Assembly: GCA_013202315.1 (NCBI GenBank)
Contig: JABMRZ010000106.1
Location: 1-5,925 of the forward strand
Source of the DNA: Candidatus Tariuqbacter arcticus
GTDB lineage: Bacteria; Electryoneota; Tariuqbacteria; Tariuqbacterales; Tariuqbacteraceae
Reading direction: 5' to 3'
DNA: 5,925 nt
This document shows positions 4,523-5,925 of this stretch, one piece after another (position 1 is the first letter of the stretch; every line of letters starts with the position of its first letter). Under the pieces are notes generated by a model, which was not told the origin of the DNA, made no database searches, and saw only the letters and a list, made by a program, of their open reading frames with translations. The translations under genes were made by a program, and so were the position numbers.

Positions 4523-5675
4523 CTTCATCCCTTACGGGCGGCAATTTATCGATCAAAAAGATATCGACGCGGTGGTTGAAGTCCTCCGTTCCGATTGGCT
4601 TACTACCGGCCCTTTAGTTGATAAATTCGAAAAGGCGGTTGCCGGTTTCGTGGGAACGGACTTCGGGATTGCAGTTTCCAGCGGCACTGCGGCGCTGCAT
4701 ACCGCGATGTATTCAATAGGCGTAGGACCGGGTGATGAAATTATCGTTCCAACTATCACTTTCGCCGCTACAGCCAATGCGGTTGTAATGCAGGGTGGAA
4801 CCCCGGTGTTCGCTGATGTGACCCCTCATAACCTGCTGATAGATCCTTCCGATGTTGAAAAGAGAATTACTGCCCGCACCAAAGCCATAGTGCCAGTCGA
4901 CTATGCCGGGCATCCAGCCGACTATGATTCCCTTCAAGCTATATCTGAAAAGTATGGATTGAAATTAATTGCTGATGCCTGCCATTCGTTTGGCGCGGAA
5001 TATAAAGGAAAACATTCGGGAAAACTCGCTGATATTTCGATTTTCAGTTTTCATCCTGTCAAGCACATCACCACGGGTGAAGGAGGGATGCTGGTGACTG
5101 ATAATCCGGAATATGCCCAAAAGGCGCGAATCTTCCGCAATCACGGTATCACCAGCGATTTCTATCAGCGTGCGGAAAAAAATTCCTGGTTCTATGAAAT
5201 GACCGAATTGGGTTATAATTACCGTTTGACCGATATACAATGCGCTCTCGGATTATCACAACTTGAAAAACTCCCTCTATTCTTAACCCGGAGACGCGAG
5301 ATTGCTAAACGATATGACAGCTCATTCCGCAATTCGGATAAACTTACGCTCCTTAAGGTTGCGCCTGAAGTGTCCCACGCTTATCATATATATGTCATCG
5401 TTTTGAACCTGGAGAACCTGACCGTCGATCGCTCAATAGTTTTCTCCGATTTGCGCAAACGCGGCATCGGAGTGAACGCTCACTACATTCCCGTTCATCT
5501 GCATCCTTACTATAGAAAGAATTTCAATACGAAATTGGGGGATTGTCCCACTGCGGAAGCGGTTTATGAGAGGATAATCAGTATTCCAATCTTTCCGGCA
5601 ATGTCCGACGAGAATATCCAAACCGTCATAAATGAAGTTTTAGAGGTGTTGAACGGCTATGGTATTGACGCTTAA
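4512..5675 (+). CDS. pseC: UDP-4-amino-4,6-dideoxy-N-acetyl-beta-L-altrosamine transaminase, PseC
   Basis: PseC is a PLP-dependent DegT/DnrJ/EryC1/StrS-family aminotransferase that transfers an amino group, usually from L-glutamate, to C4 of the PseB product (EC 2.6.1.92). The 387 residues match the usual length. Visible features are IPYGRQ (6-11), SDWLTTGP (27-34), SSGTAALH (56-63, PLP phosphate binding), PTITFAATANA (80-90), ADACHS (154-159) with Asp155 for the pyridine nitrogen, and FSFHPVKHITTGEGG (178-192), whose Lys184 is the Schiff-base lysine. LGYNYRLTDIQCALGLSQL (233-251) is also family-typical, and the C-terminal VNAHYIPVH (321-329) contributes to the active site. It starts inside pseB in another frame. 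Pairing with pseB makes PseC much likelier than a perosamine- or ArnB-type aminotransferase. No downstream pathway gene follows; the remaining 250 bp are non-coding. Confidence 0.95.
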   Translation: MNRDFIPYGRQFIDQKDIDAVVEVLRSDWLTTGPLVDKFEKAVAGFVGTDFGIAVSSGTAALHTAMYSIGVGPGDEIIVPTITFAATANAVVMQGGTPVFADVTPHNLLIDPSDVEKRITARTKAIVPVDYAGHPADYDSLQAISEKYGLKLIADACHSFGAEYKGKHSGKLADISIFSFHPVKHITTGEGGMLVTDNPEYAQKARIFRNHGITSDFYQRAEKNSWFYEMTELGYNYRLTDIQCALGLSQLEKLPLFLTRRREIAKRYDSSFRNSDKLTLLKVAPEVSHAYHIYVIVLNLENLTVDRSIVFSDLRKRGIGVNAHYIPVHLHPYYRKNFNTKLGDCPTAEAVYERIISIPIFPAMSDENIQTVINEVLEVLNGYGIDA

Positions 5676-5733
5676 CCGGTTTTATGTTTGGCTCAGCATA
5701 ATGCTCTTTTAAAAAAATCAGGTTTAAGTATTC

Positions 5734-5762
5734 TTGACTTTATTGTTTAATATTTTTTATAT
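5734..5762 (+). promoter_or_regulatory. Promoter-like hexamers downstream of pseC
   Basis: TTGACT (5734-5739, five of six against TTGACA) is followed after 17 bp by TTATAT (5757-5762), or after 18 bp by TATATT (5758-5763). It would drive transcription rightwards out of the window. The same stretch can be divided into loose 7-bp AT units, so the -10 match may be a by-product of the AT-rich repeat. Confidence 0.35.
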
Positions 5763-5764
5763 TA

Positions 5765-5812
5765 TTGAAGATAAACCCTCATATGCCTGCACGCATCACC
5801 AAGCGTGAAAAT
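5765..5812. repeat. AACCCTC-box direct repeat, unit 1
   Basis: The unit runs from TTGAAGATAAACCCTCATA (5765-5783) to TGAAAAT (5806-5812). The same end pieces occur 111-112 bp downstream in unit 2, with 32 bp here and 33 bp there between the start of AACCCTC and the start of TGAAAAT. The middle parts are only partly alike, so the copies are diverged. Confidence 0.45.
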
Positions 5813-5838
5813 GACGACCCGGTCCGGCAGCGCTATAA

Positions 5839-5880
5839 TTTTACATTTTACATATTACATTTTAAATTTTTTATTTTCAA
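5839..5880. repeat. Heptad tandem repeat tract D
   Basis: Six gap-free 7-bp units: TTTTACA twice, TATTACA, TTTTAAA, TTTTTTA and TTTTCAA. The register is exact over 42 bp. As with tract A, it runs directly into a TTCAA...AACCCTC box (5876-5891). Confidence 0.7.
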
Positions 5881-5924
5881 TAGAAACCCTCATACCGGTT
5901 CCCGGCACAACATAGAATGAAAAT
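5876..5924. repeat. AACCCTC-box direct repeat, unit 2
   Basis: The unit begins TTCAATAGAAACCCTCATA (5876-5894) and ends TGAAAAT (5918-5924). The 11-mer AAACCCTCATA is identical to the one at 5773-5783. It begins within the last unit of heptad tract D and may continue past the window edge. Confidence 0.45.
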
Positions 5925-5925
5925 A

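Larger units (their letters stand above)
5676..5925. other. Right intergenic region, no convincing gene
   Basis: This stretch holds a small imperfect inverted repeat (5695-5705), a promoter-like segment (5734-5762), two diverged copies of an AACCCTC-containing repeat (5765-5812 and 5876-5924) and heptad tract D (5839-5880). A 45-codon frame from ATG 5783 to the TGA at 5918-5920 begins with a charged stretch (MPARITKREN) but then translates the heptads, has no ribosome binding site, and is not called. An ATG at 5917-5919 (ATG AAA ATA) could open a gene beyond the edge, with no recognisable Shine-Dalgarno sequence. Confidence 0.6.

Noticed and set aside
5674..5710. Intrinsic terminator after pseC
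   Set aside because: AGCAT and ATGCT at 5695-5705 leave only a 1-nt loop and a short AT-rich stem, and CTTTTAAAAAAA is not a convincing U tract. AACCGGTT at 5674-5681 is too short. Termination here is plausible but not shown.
5783..5920. 45-codon plus-strand frame starting at ATG 5783
   Set aside because: There is no ribosome binding site, and about a third of the peptide is just the translation of heptad tract D. A relic or chance frame is likelier than a gene.
1..5925. Integrated mobile element or genomic island
   Set aside because: No transposase, integrase, phage gene, tRNA or clear target-site duplication is visible. The repeats are intergenic and short.

Overview
The window (5,925 bp) looks like a chromosomal segment of an uncultured Gram-negative bacterium of the FCB superphylum or a neighbouring candidate phylum (Zixibacteria, Marinimicrobia, Electryonea or similar). 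This is inferred from the first gene, a Sec-exported protein ending in a type IX secretion (T9SS) sorting domain with the NYPNPFN motif. Moderate GC, C-rich codon choice in that gene and Shine-Dalgarno sites before three of the four genes argue against a typical Bacteroidota genome. The exact taxon cannot be read from the sequence.

Layout. Positions 1-305 are mostly non-coding, with an undecidable gene fragment possible at the extreme left edge. Positions 306-2414 (+) encode a 702-residue secreted deiminase with the architecture of Porphyromonas peptidylarginine deiminase (PPAD): signal peptide, catalytic domain, Ig-like region, an extra beta-rich domain and a T9SS tail. A 116-bp convergent spacer follows. 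tatC lies at 2531-3283 (-). A 243-bp divergent spacer separates it from pseB (3527-4522, +) and pseC (4512-5675, +), which overlap by 11 bp and encode the first two steps of the pseudaminic acid pathway. Positions 5676-5925 hold no convincing gene.

Functional links. All four genes serve the cell envelope or surface: protein export (tatC), a secreted enzyme (deiminase) and a precursor for surface sugar decoration (pseB-pseC). They form three separate transcription units, so no single pathway joins them. Only pseB-pseC form an operon, and it stops after two enzymes because pseF/G/H/I are not in the window.

The least expected signals are in the spacers. Several carry degenerate tandem repeats with a strict 7-bp period and a shared (A/T)TT(C/T)-like core but a different unit in each place. 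One tract supplies the tatC stop codon. Two, possibly three, are followed at once by a TTCAA...AACCCTC box. Two spacers also carry related GC-rich palindromes beginning TGTAGGG, and the heptamer TATGCTG occurs four times, only in spacers. In the deiminase, the catalytic His-x-Asp motif reads His-Leu-Asn, while the other catalytic residues and the substrate-binding Arg pair seem retained.
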